DNA of 36,989 bases from an uncultured Acinetobacter sp. (lineage in GTDB: Bacteria; Cyanobacteriota; Vampirovibrionia; Gastranaerophilales; Gastranaerophilaceae), in the NCBI GenBank assembly GCA_947306495.1, contig CAMZGT010000015.1:1-36989 (forward strand). Reading direction: 5' to 3'. Shown piece after piece: positions 25,377-33,886 of this stretch. The translations under genes were made by a program, and so were the position numbers. Each line of letters opens with the position of its first letter. Position 1 is the stretch's first letter. The notes below the pieces were generated by a model that had not been told where the DNA came from, did not search any database, and saw nothing but the letters and a program-made list of their open reading frames with translations.

Positions 25377-26021
25377 CTAGTTTAATAATTCAGCCATTGT
25401 AAGTCCGCGTTTTTTAGCAACATCAGAGAACATTCTTAAAGATTTAAGAGCATCAATTGTTGCAAATGCAGCGTTAAGCGGAGACTTAGATCCTTGAGAT
25501 TTTGTTAAGATGTTTTCGATACCTGCAAGTTCTAAAACAGGACGAACCGCACCGCCTGCAATAATACCTGTACCTTGTGAAGCAGGTCTTAACATTACCT
25601 TACCTGCACCTGAACGACCTACGATTGGGTGAGGAATAGTTGTTTTAAATATAGGAACAGTAATAAGATTTTTTCTTCCGTCTGCAATTGCTTTTTGAAT
25701 AGCAATGATAACTTCTGCAGCTTTAGCGCAGCCAACACCTACTTGTCCTTTTTTGTTACCCACTATAACTACAGCACGGAAGCTTAATTTTTTACCACCC
25801 TTAACAACCTTCGTTACACGGCTGATTTGAACAACTTGTTCTTTCCATTCTGATTCAGGTTTTGCTTCTTGAGTTTCTACATTTTTCTTTCTGCTGCGAG
25901 ATTTCTTTGCAGGAAGCTTTGTAACAACTTCTTCAGTAATATCTTCTGTTGTTTCAGCAGAAGCTTCCACTGTTTCAGTTGATTCTTCAATAACTTCGCT
26001 TTCTAATTTTTCTTCTGTCAT
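25377..26021 (-). CDS. rpsE: 30S ribosomal protein S5, extended N-terminus
   Basis: This is a small-subunit protein needed for decoding accuracy and mRNA unwinding. The conserved domain begins at [25 protein letters not shown] and runs through [11 protein letters not shown] and [21 protein letters not shown] place the start at 26021, where AAAGG precedes the ATG. An in-frame ATG further upstream (26057) lacks one. The resulting 214-aa protein has an extra N-terminal tail of about 55 residues, acidic (Glu/Thr/Ser) then basic (KKSRSRKK). It opens the four-gene operon. rplR, which normally precedes rpsE, is not here. Confidence 0.95.
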   Translation of the reverse strand: MTEEKLESEVIEESTETVEASAETTEDITEEVVTKLPAKKSRSRKKNVETQEAKPESEWKEQVVQISRVTKVVKGGKKLSFRAVVIVGNKKGQVGVGCAKAAEVIIAIQKAIADGRKNLITVPIFKTTIPHPIVGRSGAGKVMLRPASQGTGIIAGGAVRPVLELAGIENILTKSQGSKSPLNAAFATIDALKSLRMFSDVAKKRGLTMAELLN

Positions 26022-26043
26022 GTTATACCTTTCTAAATTTTTT

Positions 26044-26058
26044 GTTGGAGCATCCAAC
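26044..26058 (-). promoter_or_regulatory. Small hairpin in the rpsE leader
   Basis: GTTGGA/TCCAAC forms a perfect 6-bp stem with a 3-nt loop, 22 nt before the rpsE ATG. It could be a control site for the ribosomal operon or a remnant stem. The rest of 26059-26242 is AT-rich, with a possible TATAAA-type -10 on the minus strand near 26075-26082. Confidence 0.3.
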
Positions 26059-26242
26059 CTACGTTCTTTTTATTTTATACAACTGAATACAATATAAAAA
26101 ACAGCCGAAAACTCAGCGAATTAACGTATTCAATTGTGGGTTTTTTCTGACAAGGAAAATTCTAGAACAAACAAAATAAAATTGCAAGCGATAATTGTTG
26201 CAAATAGTGAATTTGTTTTAATATTTGTTAATCATTAAAAAT

Positions 26243-26710
26243 TTAAAGAGTTCCTAAAAACATATGTATGTAGTAAGCATATACAATTCCAAAAATTGCA
26301 CCCACAAAGACTTGCATTGGAGTGTGACCCAGAAGCTCTTTTAATTTTCCGCCTGCTTCTGCTAAATCTTGTTTATAAATGTCATATATTATTTTATTTA
26401 AGCAGGCTGCTTGTTTACCGGCAGCCCTTCTAACTCCTGCAGCATCATACATTACAATAAATGCGTAGCCGATAGCAATTGCAAATTCTATTGAACTAAA
26501 GCCTTTTATTAATCCTACTGCAGTTGACATGCCAACAACGCCTGCAGAATGTGAACTTGGCATGCCGCCTGTTGTTGTAAATAACCTTAAATCAAGTTTT
26601 CTTTTAACGATAAGATGCAGCAAACATTTGAAAACTTGAGTTAAAAGTATTCCAGAGAATGCTATAAATATAACTTCATATCCCGTATTGTATATATAAT
26701 TCAAATTCAT
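26243..26710 (-). CDS. Divergent PAP2-family (DUF212) membrane protein
   Basis: A 155-aa integral membrane protein with several hydrophobic segments and the DUF212 signature GGMPSSHSA, then YDAAGVRRAAGKQA and LGHTPMQVFVGAIFG. The family is related to acid phosphatase/vanadium haloperoxidase (PAP2) enzymes and may act on lipid or prenyl phosphates. This fits its place 10 nt downstream of a prenyl diphosphate synthase. The exact substrate is not known from sequence. It is the last gene of the rsgA-ispA run. Confidence 0.85.
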   Translation of the reverse strand: MNLNYIYNTGYEVIFIAFSGILLTQVFKCLLHLIVKRKLDLRLFTTTGGMPSSHSAGVVGMSTAVGLIKGFSSIEFAIAIGYAFIVMYDAAGVRRAAGKQAACLNKIIYDIYKQDLAEAGGKLKELLGHTPMQVFVGAIFGIVYAYYIHMFLGTL

Positions 26711-26720
26711 TAAAACCTCT

Positions 26721-27587
26721 CTAGCTGTTAATTCTGGCTGCCAGTCTACTCAAAATATCATTAAATATTTTAGAATCATATTTATCAATTATATCACAAC
26801 ATTCTTGAATTAAACAGTTAAATTTATTTTTAGCTGTTTTAAGTCCGTATAATGACACATAAGTAAGCTTATCACTGGCTTTATCTTTACCTACCGTTTT
26901 GCCCAATTCTTCAAAAGATGAAATTTCGTCCATAATGTCATCATATATCTGAAAAGCAAGTCCAAATTTTGTTGCAAAGTTGTCAAATTCTTCTATTGTA
27001 TATTTATCTGCATCTGCGGCTATAGCTCCTATTTTTATAGCAAGTCTGAACAACACTGCAGTTTTATTTAAATGAATGAAATCAAGAGTTTCTTTTGCCG
27101 ATTTAACCAATTTTCCGCCCTCTGATTCGATATCAACGACTTGGCCGGCGATAAGTCCGTAAGCTCCGGCAAATTTTGTGTATTCATGCAAAATCTTGAC
27201 AATTTGCTCTGATGTTAAATCAGTTGATTTTTCAATTATTAGTTGCGGTGCATACGTTAGTAATGCATCTCCGGCAAGGACTGCATTGGCTTCGCCGAAA
27301 ACTTTGTGGTTAGAAGGTTTTCCGCGTCTGAAATCGTCATTATCCATACAAGGTAGGTCGTCGTGTATTAAACTTTGCACGTGAAGCATTTCTATTGCAC
27401 AAGCTGCAGGCATGACTTTTTCTATATCACAACCCAAAATTCTTGCAGTTTCTATGCACATCACAGGTCTTAGACGTTTGCCCGGAAGCATAAGTGTATA
27501 TTTCATTGCTTTAAAAATATCCTCAGGGTATTCTATCTGTAAATATTTATCTAAAGCGTTATCAATAACATTAATTAGTTCCTTCAT
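26721..27587 (-). CDS. ispA: Polyprenyl (farnesyl/geranylgeranyl) diphosphate synthase
   Basis: This enzyme condenses isopentenyl diphosphate onto allylic diphosphates. The first Asp-rich motif DDLPCMDND (about 76-84) and the second, FQIYDDIMD, are both present, as is GKRLRP for substrate binding. The insertion between the first Asp pairs (DDxxxxD) is of the bacterial FPP/GGPP type. I use the ATG at 27587, because AAGGA lies 8 nt upstream. An in-frame TTG at 27593 has poorer spacing. The 288-aa gene overlaps rsgA by 17 nt. Confidence 0.93.
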   Translation of the reverse strand: MKELINVIDNALDKYLQIEYPEDIFKAMKYTLMLPGKRLRPVMCIETARILGCDIEKVMPAACAIEMLHVQSLIHDDLPCMDNDDFRRGKPSNHKVFGEANAVLAGDALLTYAPQLIIEKSTDLTSEQIVKILHEYTKFAGAYGLIAGQVVDIESEGGKLVKSAKETLDFIHLNKTAVLFRLAIKIGAIAADADKYTIEEFDNFATKFGLAFQIYDDIMDEISSFEELGKTVGKDKASDKLTYVSLYGLKTAKNKFNCLIQECCDIIDKYDSKIFNDILSRLAARINS

Positions 27588-28566
27588 TTTCAATATCCTT
27601 ATATAAATTTTGTTTTAAAGTATTGCGAGCTCTTTGTCGTTTTTTTGAACTTATTTTTACGGTCAATTCATTATTTAATGATTTATGAGCAGCTTCTGAT
27701 TTTATACCTTGGTATTTAATTTTTTCTTTGTATTCTTTAGCTTCTTCTACAAATTCAAGATAACTTTCATATCTGGATAGGTCAATCTTGTTTAAATTTT
27801 CTTTTACTGCACAACCTGATTCATGTATATGCAAGCAATCTTGGAATTTACATAAATTCCTGTATTTATTTATTTCAGGAAATAATGTATCCACATCATG
27901 AGGCAATATAAAATCAAATTTCAGGTTGCTGAATCCTGGAGTGTCCACAATACGTGTGTTTTTATTAATAGAAATTATTTCACAATGCCTGGTCGTATGT
28001 GTGCCTCGTTTATTTTTTTCGCTTACTTCTTTAGTTCTTAAGTGTAAACCTGATACTGCATTTATAAGAGTGGATTTCCCGACTCCGGACGACCCGCAAA
28101 GTACAGAGGTCTTACCTTTTAGGATATCTTTAAAATCATCTAACCCTAGTTCTTCCAACGCTGAAGTAAATACTATGTCATATCCGAGTGGTTCATATAT
28201 AGAAAAAACTTTTTCGATTATCGTATCATCTGAAGACAGATCATTTTTGTTAAAACATAAAACTGCAGGAATATTGTGATATTTAGCAAAAGCTATATAT
28301 CTGTTTAATTGAGAAAGACTTAACTCAGGATCTTTAACTGCTGATATTATAATAACCTGATCAATATTTGATGCGGAAGGACGCCTGATATAATTTTTTC
28401 TTGGCAGAATTTTTTTTATTGCTCCATTTTCAAATTCAACGAAATCTCCAACATATATGGATTGCTTTGCTTTTTTTAATACTTCACGCAATTTGCACTC
28501 AAATTCGTTTCCATCAAAATTTACGTAATAGAAATCTGAATGTATTTTAAAAATCTGTCCCTGCAT
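27571..28566 (-). CDS. rsgA: Ribosome small-subunit biogenesis GTPase RsgA
   Basis: A circularly permuted GTPase that checks late 30S maturation. An N-terminal OB-fold (about 1-60) is followed by NKND (106-109, G4). This comes before the P-loop GSSGVGKST (158-166) and DTPG (G3), the permuted order typical of RsgA. The C-terminal zinc site is formed by CKFQDCLHIHESGC. The last 40 residues are a basic helix. Length is 331 aa. It overlaps ispA and probably shares its transcript. Confidence 0.96.
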   Translation of the reverse strand: MQGQIFKIHSDFYYVNFDGNEFECKLREVLKKAKQSIYVGDFVEFENGAIKKILPRKNYIRRPSASNIDQVIIISAVKDPELSLSQLNRYIAFAKYHNIPAVLCFNKNDLSSDDTIIEKVFSIYEPLGYDIVFTSALEELGLDDFKDILKGKTSVLCGSSGVGKSTLINAVSGLHLRTKEVSEKNKRGTHTTRHCEIISINKNTRIVDTPGFSNLKFDFILPHDVDTLFPEINKYRNLCKFQDCLHIHESGCAVKENLNKIDLSRYESYLEFVEEAKEYKEKIKYQGIKSEAAHKSLNNELTVKISSKKRQRARNTLKQNLYKDIENEGTN

Positions 28567-28636
28567 ATCCGAATTTTAGCATAAAGGGGTAAATGGGTAA
28601 ACTGTAAAAATCTTTCGTTAAACAATAAAGTATTTA

Positions 28637-29319
28637 CTAATCAAAGAAACGATATTTGATTAATGTATAAATGGCTTGAATCCCATCTTTCCATCCTATT
28701 TTTTTCCCATCACTGTTTTTTCTCGCATTGTATGATATAGGTATTTCTGCAAAACGAACATTCAGTTTTAATATTTTTGCTGTAATCTCAGGTTCAAAGT
28801 CAAATCTATCGGATTTTATTGTTAGTTTTTTTATAATATCTGCACGAAAAGCTTTATAACAAGTTTCCATGTCTGTTATTTTTGTGCCAAAGAAAATTCT
28901 TGTCAAATATGACAAAATGTTATTTGCGAGGTAGCTTAGCAGCAAAAATTTATTTCTATTGTTTTGTTTGAAAGACGCGAACCATAAACTACGTCTGCTT
29001 TATCGGATTGTATTAATTCAACTAAATGAATGTAGTCTTTGGGATTATATTCTAAATCAGCATCCTGTATTAAAATAATATCTCCTGTTGCAGCACTAAA
29101 CCCCGTTCTTAATGCTGCGCCTTTTCCTCTGTTTTTATCATGAAGCAAAACTTTATGTGAGATATTCTTATACAGCTCCCGTGTGCCATCAGTGGAAAAG
29201 TCATCTATAATTATTATTTCTTTTTCAAGACCGAAATTTACTTCTTCTACTTTTTTAATAATATCCGTTAAAAATGGTTTTTCATTATAAACCGGAATTA
29301 ATATTGTTATTTTGTTCAA
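28637..29319 (-). pseudogene. GT2 glycosyltransferase (dolichyl-phosphate mannose synthase-like), frameshifted
   Basis: Two adjacent reading frames encode one family 2 glycosyltransferase. The first (28936-29319) has the nucleotide-sugar fold ITILIPVYNEKPFLTDII, IIIIDDFSTDGT, NRGKGAALRTGF and the DxD-type QDADLEYNP. It breaks off after ADVVYGSR. The second (28637-28945) continues with NKFLLLSYLANNILSYLTR, TDMETCYKAF and RFDFEPEITAKIL. Reading across, the frames join near 28973-28976. The peptide there would go from YGSR to FKQNNRNKF, consistent with loss of 1 nt or gain of 2 nt. This may be a true pseudogene or a sequencing error. The intact protein would be about 228 aa and transfer sugars to polyprenyl phosphate. 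The start is a TTG with AAGGA upstream. Confidence 0.8.
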
Positions 29320-29362
29320 AATTAAAATCCTTTCAAAAAGTTAAAATTATCAGAATTTTTCT

Positions 29363-29398
29363 TTGCCAAAAAGTTAATTTTATTATATATTATATAAT
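29363..29398 (+). promoter_or_regulatory. Promoter of the HD-GYP signalling operon
   Basis: TTGCCA (29363-29368), a 17-nt spacer and TATATT (29386-29391). A perfect TATAAT also occurs at 29393-29398 without a well-placed -35. It lies divergent from the glycosyltransferase. Confidence 0.5.
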
Positions 29399-29414
29399 AA
29401 AGAGAGAGAGTTCA

Positions 29415-31085
29415 ATGTCATTAGAAAACTTCATTTACGAATCGGTTTCTGAGATATTAGCCGGTGAATATGAAAAAGTTAAACCAAAAATAGAAAAACA
29501 TAAAGAAATTTACCATGATGACACGGCAATTTGTTTTAGCTTACTCGCACTGGGTTCTTTTTCTATCGGTAAATATGAAGATTTTTATCAATTTATGAAT
29601 GACTCAACTTTTTTGGTGAATCAGTGTTCAGAGCCGATTACTCAAATTGTTCATGAAATGACAATGGCTTATGTAAATTTCAGTGAAAAGAACACAGAAC
29701 TCTATTCCATTAATTATAATAATGCAAGAAAAATATCTATAAAAAATCAAAAAACGGAGTTTTTTGAAAGATTAAATTCAATATTAAAATGCCCTGCGGT
29801 AACGCATTATACAAATGCTTACAAACAAACTAAAGACCCCTTGATTGCACTTGTTAATATTGGTCAGGCGGTTGCTGCAGAAAAAAATATTGATATATTG
29901 ATTAAGACTATAGCAGAAGAAACTAAAACAGCATTAAATGCAGACAGATGCACTGTTTACCTTTATGACAAAGACAGTAATGAACTCTATTCCAAAGTGG
30001 CAACAGGATTAGATACTCAGGAATTAAGAATCCCTGCCGATAAAGGCTTGGCCGGTCATGTTATGCAAACAGGTGAAACAATAAATATTAAAGATGCTTA
30101 TAACGACAAGCGGTTTAATCCTGATATTGACAAAAAAACAGGATATAGAACTAAGAATATGCTCTGTATGCCAATAAAAAACTTTAATCAGGAAATAATA
30201 GGTGTTTTTCAAGTTCTCAACAAATTCGATGAATATTTTACGTTGGACGATGAGGACCTTCTTGTGGCAATTGCATCAAGCGCCGGTATATCCTTGGAAA
30301 ATGCAAGGTTGTTTGAAAGGCAAAGAAAATTGCTGGAAGAACAGAGGGTCGTTTTGGACAGTTTTATAGAAACACTTTCAACATCTATTGATGCAAGAGA
30401 CAAAATAACCTCCGGTCATTCAACAAGAGTTAAACTCTATGCTTCTTTAATAGCACAAGAGTTTGGTATGGAACAGAATGATTTAAATATACTTGAAAAA
30501 GCTGCTGCTCTTCACGATATAGGAAAGATTGGAATTTGTGATGCTGTATTGCAAAAAGAAGGCAAGCTAACTCCTGAAGAATATAAGCACATACAACAAC
30601 ATGTTGAAATCACTCATCATATTTTGGAAAAAATTCACATGTCAAAGGATTTTCAAGAAATTACTGAAATAGCTTGTTCTCATCACGAAAAATTTGACGG
30701 CACCGGTTATTACAGACATCTTAAAGGTGAAGAAATTCCTTTTGGAGGCAGAATTTTGGCCGTATCCGATGTATTTGATGCAATTACATCCAAAAGGCAC
30801 TATCGAGATAAGATGCCGATAGACAAAGTAATAGATATTATTAAGGATGGTGCAGGTACGCATTTTGATCCGCTTGTGGTAGAAAAATTTTTATCAATAA
30901 AATTGGACAAAATAGTGGGTGTGTTCTGTACCGAAAATAGTTTAACAATTGATAAAAAAGATTTAGAAATATTAAAAAAATATAATTTACTTGATTTATA
31001 TTACTCAATAGTAAATAATTGTAGTAACAAATTATTAGAAGTGTTTAACAGGTATTATGTAGGTGTGGATATAGAGCATGAATAA
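29415..31085 (+). CDS. GAF-HD-GYP cyclic-di-GMP phosphodiesterase
   Basis: This protein probably hydrolyses cyclic di-GMP. A helical N-terminal region (1-150) is followed by a GAF domain (about 165-305, ADRCTVYLYDKDSNELY, GLAGHVMQTGE). An HD-GYP domain (about 325-500) completes it. Metal ligands His-Asp are at 367-368 (ALHDIGKIGI), and the second block is HHEKFDGTGYY (423-433). The classical GYP there reads GYY. The start at 29415 follows a GAGAGAGAG tract. An upstream in-frame region is unlike protein. It overlaps the next gene by 8 nt, so the exported TPR protein is co-translated. Confidence 0.9.
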   Translation: MSLENFIYESVSEILAGEYEKVKPKIEKHKEIYHDDTAICFSLLALGSFSIGKYEDFYQFMNDSTFLVNQCSEPITQIVHEMTMAYVNFSEKNTELYSINYNNARKISIKNQKTEFFERLNSILKCPAVTHYTNAYKQTKDPLIALVNIGQAVAAEKNIDILIKTIAEETKTALNADRCTVYLYDKDSNELYSKVATGLDTQELRIPADKGLAGHVMQTGETINIKDAYNDKRFNPDIDKKTGYRTKNMLCMPIKNFNQEIIGVFQVLNKFDEYFTLDDEDLLVAIASSAGISLENARLFERQRKLLEEQRVVLDSFIETLSTSIDARDKITSGHSTRVKLYASLIAQEFGMEQNDLNILEKAAALHDIGKIGICDAVLQKEGKLTPEEYKHIQQHVEITHHILEKIHMSKDFQEITEIACSHHEKFDGTGYYRHLKGEEIPFGGRILAVSDVFDAITSKRHYRDKMPIDKVIDIIKDGAGTHFDPLVVEKFLSIKLDKIVGVFCTENSLTIDKKDLEILKKYNLLDLYYSIVNNCSNKLLEVFNRYYVGVDIEHE

Positions 31086-32583
31086 AATTACCAAATATAT
31101 TCTGACAGGTATAATCTTAACAACAGTGTCAACCGTACATGCTGAGACTGCAGTAAAGCCAATTCCGATCAGGGCAGAAACTAATGTTGCGACCATGGAT
31201 ATGGTTGTTAAAGATAATTTTATTAAAGCAAAATATGCTTCAGCAGAAAATCGTTTTATACAAAGTAACGTAAAAGCTTCTTATGATGATTTTAAGGATT
31301 TGGTACAAAAATCATCTCATGATGATTACGTTTTTTTGCTTTACGGAATAAAGATGTCAGAGTACGGATTTTTTGATTTATCGGAAGAATTGATCGGAAG
31401 ACTTGATAATAATAATTTTACGGCATCTTATGTTACTGATATGAGAAGGTACTATTATCCTTCATCTATGGTCCAACCAAAAGATTATATTTATTTGGCT
31501 GACGCTTATTCAAATATTGTTTACAATAATATGGCTCTTGAAACAACATCTGAATTGTTGAATTCAAATAAGGTGCTCGAAAGTGATTATAAGGATTACT
31601 TAATTGCGTTAGGATACTATAAATCCAATAATCTTCCATTGGCTTTAAAGTATATAAACAGGGCGCTTAAGGTAAACGATTTAAATGTAAATTATATGGC
31701 ATTGAAGGCAAAGATTCTTGCTGATTCAGACAAGTCGTCACAAGCTCTTAAAGTTTTAGCTCAGGTTAAAAAAGTGAATTTTAATACGGTAGATTTTCAG
31801 CAAAAAGTGAGGGCGTTGGAGGAGTACGTTTTATATAAAACTTCTAAGTCAGAAACACTAAAAGATTATCATTTGGCATATTATTATCATTTGCAAAATA
31901 AAAGCTTATTGGCAACAAAGGTTTTACAATCTGCTATGATGACATCTAAACAGTACAGTTCATCAGTGTACTCTTTGTTGGGAAGAATTTATTATGAAAA
32001 TGACGAACCCCTTAAAGCTGAAGAATTTGCTTCAAGGGCATACAAAGAAGATAAAAATAATTACTTGGCTGCGCTTACACTCGCGGACGTCAGTTATGAC
32101 AGCAGACACTATGAAGAAGCTTTAAAGTATTATAAAAAGGCTAAAAGATTAACTAAAAATGCATCTCCACAGGTAGGTATTGCTAAGAGTTATTTAGCAT
32201 TAGACCAGAAAGAAAAATCAAAAAAAATATACGAAAAACTTCTAAAGAAGAATCAGTACAACGAAGATTTATTGGTTGAATCATTGAAAGTAATACCGCA
32301 AAGAGTTGATTATTACCTGCCGAGAGTGGCGTCTATAGATCTTTCAAATAATGATATTTGGCTAGGTTTGGCAAATTATGCAATAAAAGACGGTAATCTT
32401 AAAATGGCAACAACATACCTGAATAATTCGTATTATATTGACGAAAATAACTTTAAATACTATTATTATTTAAGTCAGGTATTGAGAGCAAAAGGTGACA
32501 TAGAATCAGCGAACAAATCTCTTATAAGATGTTCTAATATTAATTCTGACTATGCATCTGCAATAAATTCAGGAGTTAAATAA
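31078..32583 (+). CDS. Exported TPR protein
   Basis: A Sec signal peptide (1-22, ending VHA before ETA) is followed by about 480 residues of helical repeats. Clear TPR-like units occur near 185-215, 285-345 and 345-400, including YEEALKYYKKAKRLTKNASPQ. The protein should be periplasmic or surface-located and act as a scaffold. It is the second gene of the signalling run, overlapping the HD-GYP gene by 8 nt and ending 18 nt before the response regulator. An intracellular phosphodiesterase coupled to an exported TPR protein suggests a shared process such as secretion or surface assembly. Confidence 0.85.
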   Translation: MNKITKYILTGIILTTVSTVHAETAVKPIPIRAETNVATMDMVVKDNFIKAKYASAENRFIQSNVKASYDDFKDLVQKSSHDDYVFLLYGIKMSEYGFFDLSEELIGRLDNNNFTASYVTDMRRYYYPSSMVQPKDYIYLADAYSNIVYNNMALETTSELLNSNKVLESDYKDYLIALGYYKSNNLPLALKYINRALKVNDLNVNYMALKAKILADSDKSSQALKVLAQVKKVNFNTVDFQQKVRALEEYVLYKTSKSETLKDYHLAYYYHLQNKSLLATKVLQSAMMTSKQYSSSVYSLLGRIYYENDEPLKAEEFASRAYKEDKNNYLAALTLADVSYDSRHYEEALKYYKKAKRLTKNASPQVGIAKSYLALDQKEKSKKIYEKLLKKNQYNEDLLVESLKVIPQRVDYYLPRVASIDLSNNDIWLGLANYAIKDGNLKMATTYLNNSYYIDENNFKYYYYLSQVLRAKGDIESANKSLIRCSNINSDYASAINSGVK

Positions 32584-32601
32584 AAGAAAATATAGGTGTG
32601 T

Positions 32602-33249
32602 ATGAAAAGTAACATTTTAATAGTAGAAGACCATGAACTTACAAGATTTGGATTGAAGACAGCATTTGAGTCCTGTGATTTTCTTGGTGAAATCTATGAA
32701 GCTGAATCTGCGGAGAAAAGCTTAGATATTGTTGCACAGAATACAGTCGATATAATTGTTATGGACTTGGGACTTCCAGGCATGAACGGAATAGAAGCAA
32801 CAAGAAGAATAAAAGAGATTAATAAAGAAATTAAAATTGTTATTCTAACATCCCACAATGATGATCAAGAAGTGTTAAACAGCTTAAAAGCAGGCGCAAA
32901 TGCCTATTGTTCAAAAGAAATTAATCCAAAAAGACTTGTTCAAGTTATTCAGTCAGTACTTGACGGTGCTGCTTGGTTTGATCCGTCCATATCACATGTA
33001 GTACTTAGCGCTGCTACAAAGGTACAAGACTCTTTAGCAGGAAAACCAGAACGAGATTACGGGTTAACATCACGTGAAACACAAATTCTAAAATTAATAA
33101 CAGAAGGATATAGTAATATAGAAATTGCAAATGAGTTATTTGTAAGTATAAATACAACAAAGGCTCATGTAGCAAGTATATTGCAGAAATTAGAAGTTGA
33201 TGACAGACTTCAGGCTGCGCTTAAAGCTTTAAAAGAAAGATTGGTGTAA
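32602..33249 (+). CDS. NarL/LuxR-type response regulator
   Basis: The receiver domain (1-120) has the acidic pocket VEDHE and the phospho-acceptor Asp in VMDLGLPGMNG (residue 55). It also has the conserved Thr/Ser in ILTS and a Lys in CSKEI. The C-terminal LuxR-type HTH is GLTSRETQILKLITEGYSN, IANELFVSINTTKAHVASI. I place the start at the ATG at 32602 (AGG 5 nt upstream) rather than at a GTG two codons earlier. No kinase is adjacent. It is separated by 1 nt from a second regulator of similar build. Confidence 0.92.
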   Translation: MKSNILIVEDHELTRFGLKTAFESCDFLGEIYEAESAEKSLDIVAQNTVDIIVMDLGLPGMNGIEATRRIKEINKEIKIVILTSHNDDQEVLNSLKAGANAYCSKEINPKRLVQVIQSVLDGAAWFDPSISHVVLSAATKVQDSLAGKPERDYGLTSRETQILKLITEGYSNIEIANELFVSINTTKAHVASILQKLEVDDRLQAALKALKERLV

Positions 33250-33250
33250 T

Positions 33251-33874
33251 ATGAACGGAATTGCTTCTATATTGGTTATTGATGATAATCCTAAGTATCT
33301 TAAAGATGCATTGCCAATGTATGGTTATGAAGTAACAACAGCTTTGGATGGCATAGAGGCATTAAAAATATTATCAGAAAAGAGCGAATATTTCGATTTG
33401 ATATTGCTTGACGTAATGATGCCAAATATGAATGGCTGGGATACGCTCAAAGCAATAAGAAAAAACCCAAAGACGGAACATATTCCTATAATAATGATTA
33501 CTGCTGTAAGTGAAGATCAAAAGGTCGTATCCGGCTTGCGCTTAGGAGCAGATGATTACATTGTAAAACCTTTTATATTGCCGAATTTGCTTGCAAGGGT
33601 AGAAGCAGTTTTAAGACGCAGTAAATGGCAGAAAAAAACTTCGAAAGAAGAAAAAAGTTTAAACAGTGACGTTGATTTTAGCGTTTTGACCCCTCGTGAA
33701 AAAGAAGTATTAGGATATGTTTGTAAGGGTGTGAGCAATCAGGAAATTGCAGAAAAAATGAGTGTTCAGGATGTTACGGTTAAGACACATTTAAACAGTA
33801 TATTCAAAAAACTAAAAGTATCTAATAGAACGCAGGCAGTTTTGCTTGCAATGCAAGTTAATTTGGTAAGTTAG
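33251..33874 (+). CDS. LuxR-type response regulator with OmpR-like receiver
   Basis: The receiver has DDNP, the phospho-acceptor Asp54 in LLDVMMPNMNG, and Lys in DDYIVKPF. The LPNLLARVEAVLRR close is more like OmpR-type receivers. The effector, however, is a LuxR-type HTH (LTPREKEVLGYVCKGVSN, IAEKMSVQDVTVKTHL). The mixture suggests domain recombination. It lies 1 nt after the first regulator and 12 nt before the pentapeptide gene. The two regulators could form heterodimers or act in sequence. Both would need a kinase from elsewhere. Confidence 0.92.
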   Translation: MNGIASILVIDDNPKYLKDALPMYGYEVTTALDGIEALKILSEKSEYFDLILLDVMMPNMNGWDTLKAIRKNPKTEHIPIIMITAVSEDQKVVSGLRLGADDYIVKPFILPNLLARVEAVLRRSKWQKKTSKEEKSLNSDVDFSVLTPREKEVLGYVCKGVSNQEIAEKMSVQDVTVKTHLNSIFKKLKVSNRTQAVLLAMQVNLVS

Positions 33875-33886
33875 GAGAAATTAATT

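Noticed and set aside
25900-26021. Acidic N-terminus of S5 as a separate small gene
   Set aside because: The frame is continuous with the conserved S5 domain, with no stop or internal ribosome-binding site of quality.
29274-29414. Upstream extension of the HD-GYP protein
   Set aside because: The frame is open, but it encodes AT-rich, Ile/Lys/Phe-heavy sequence, contains the promoter, and lacks a ribosome-binding site. The ATG at 29415 is preferred.
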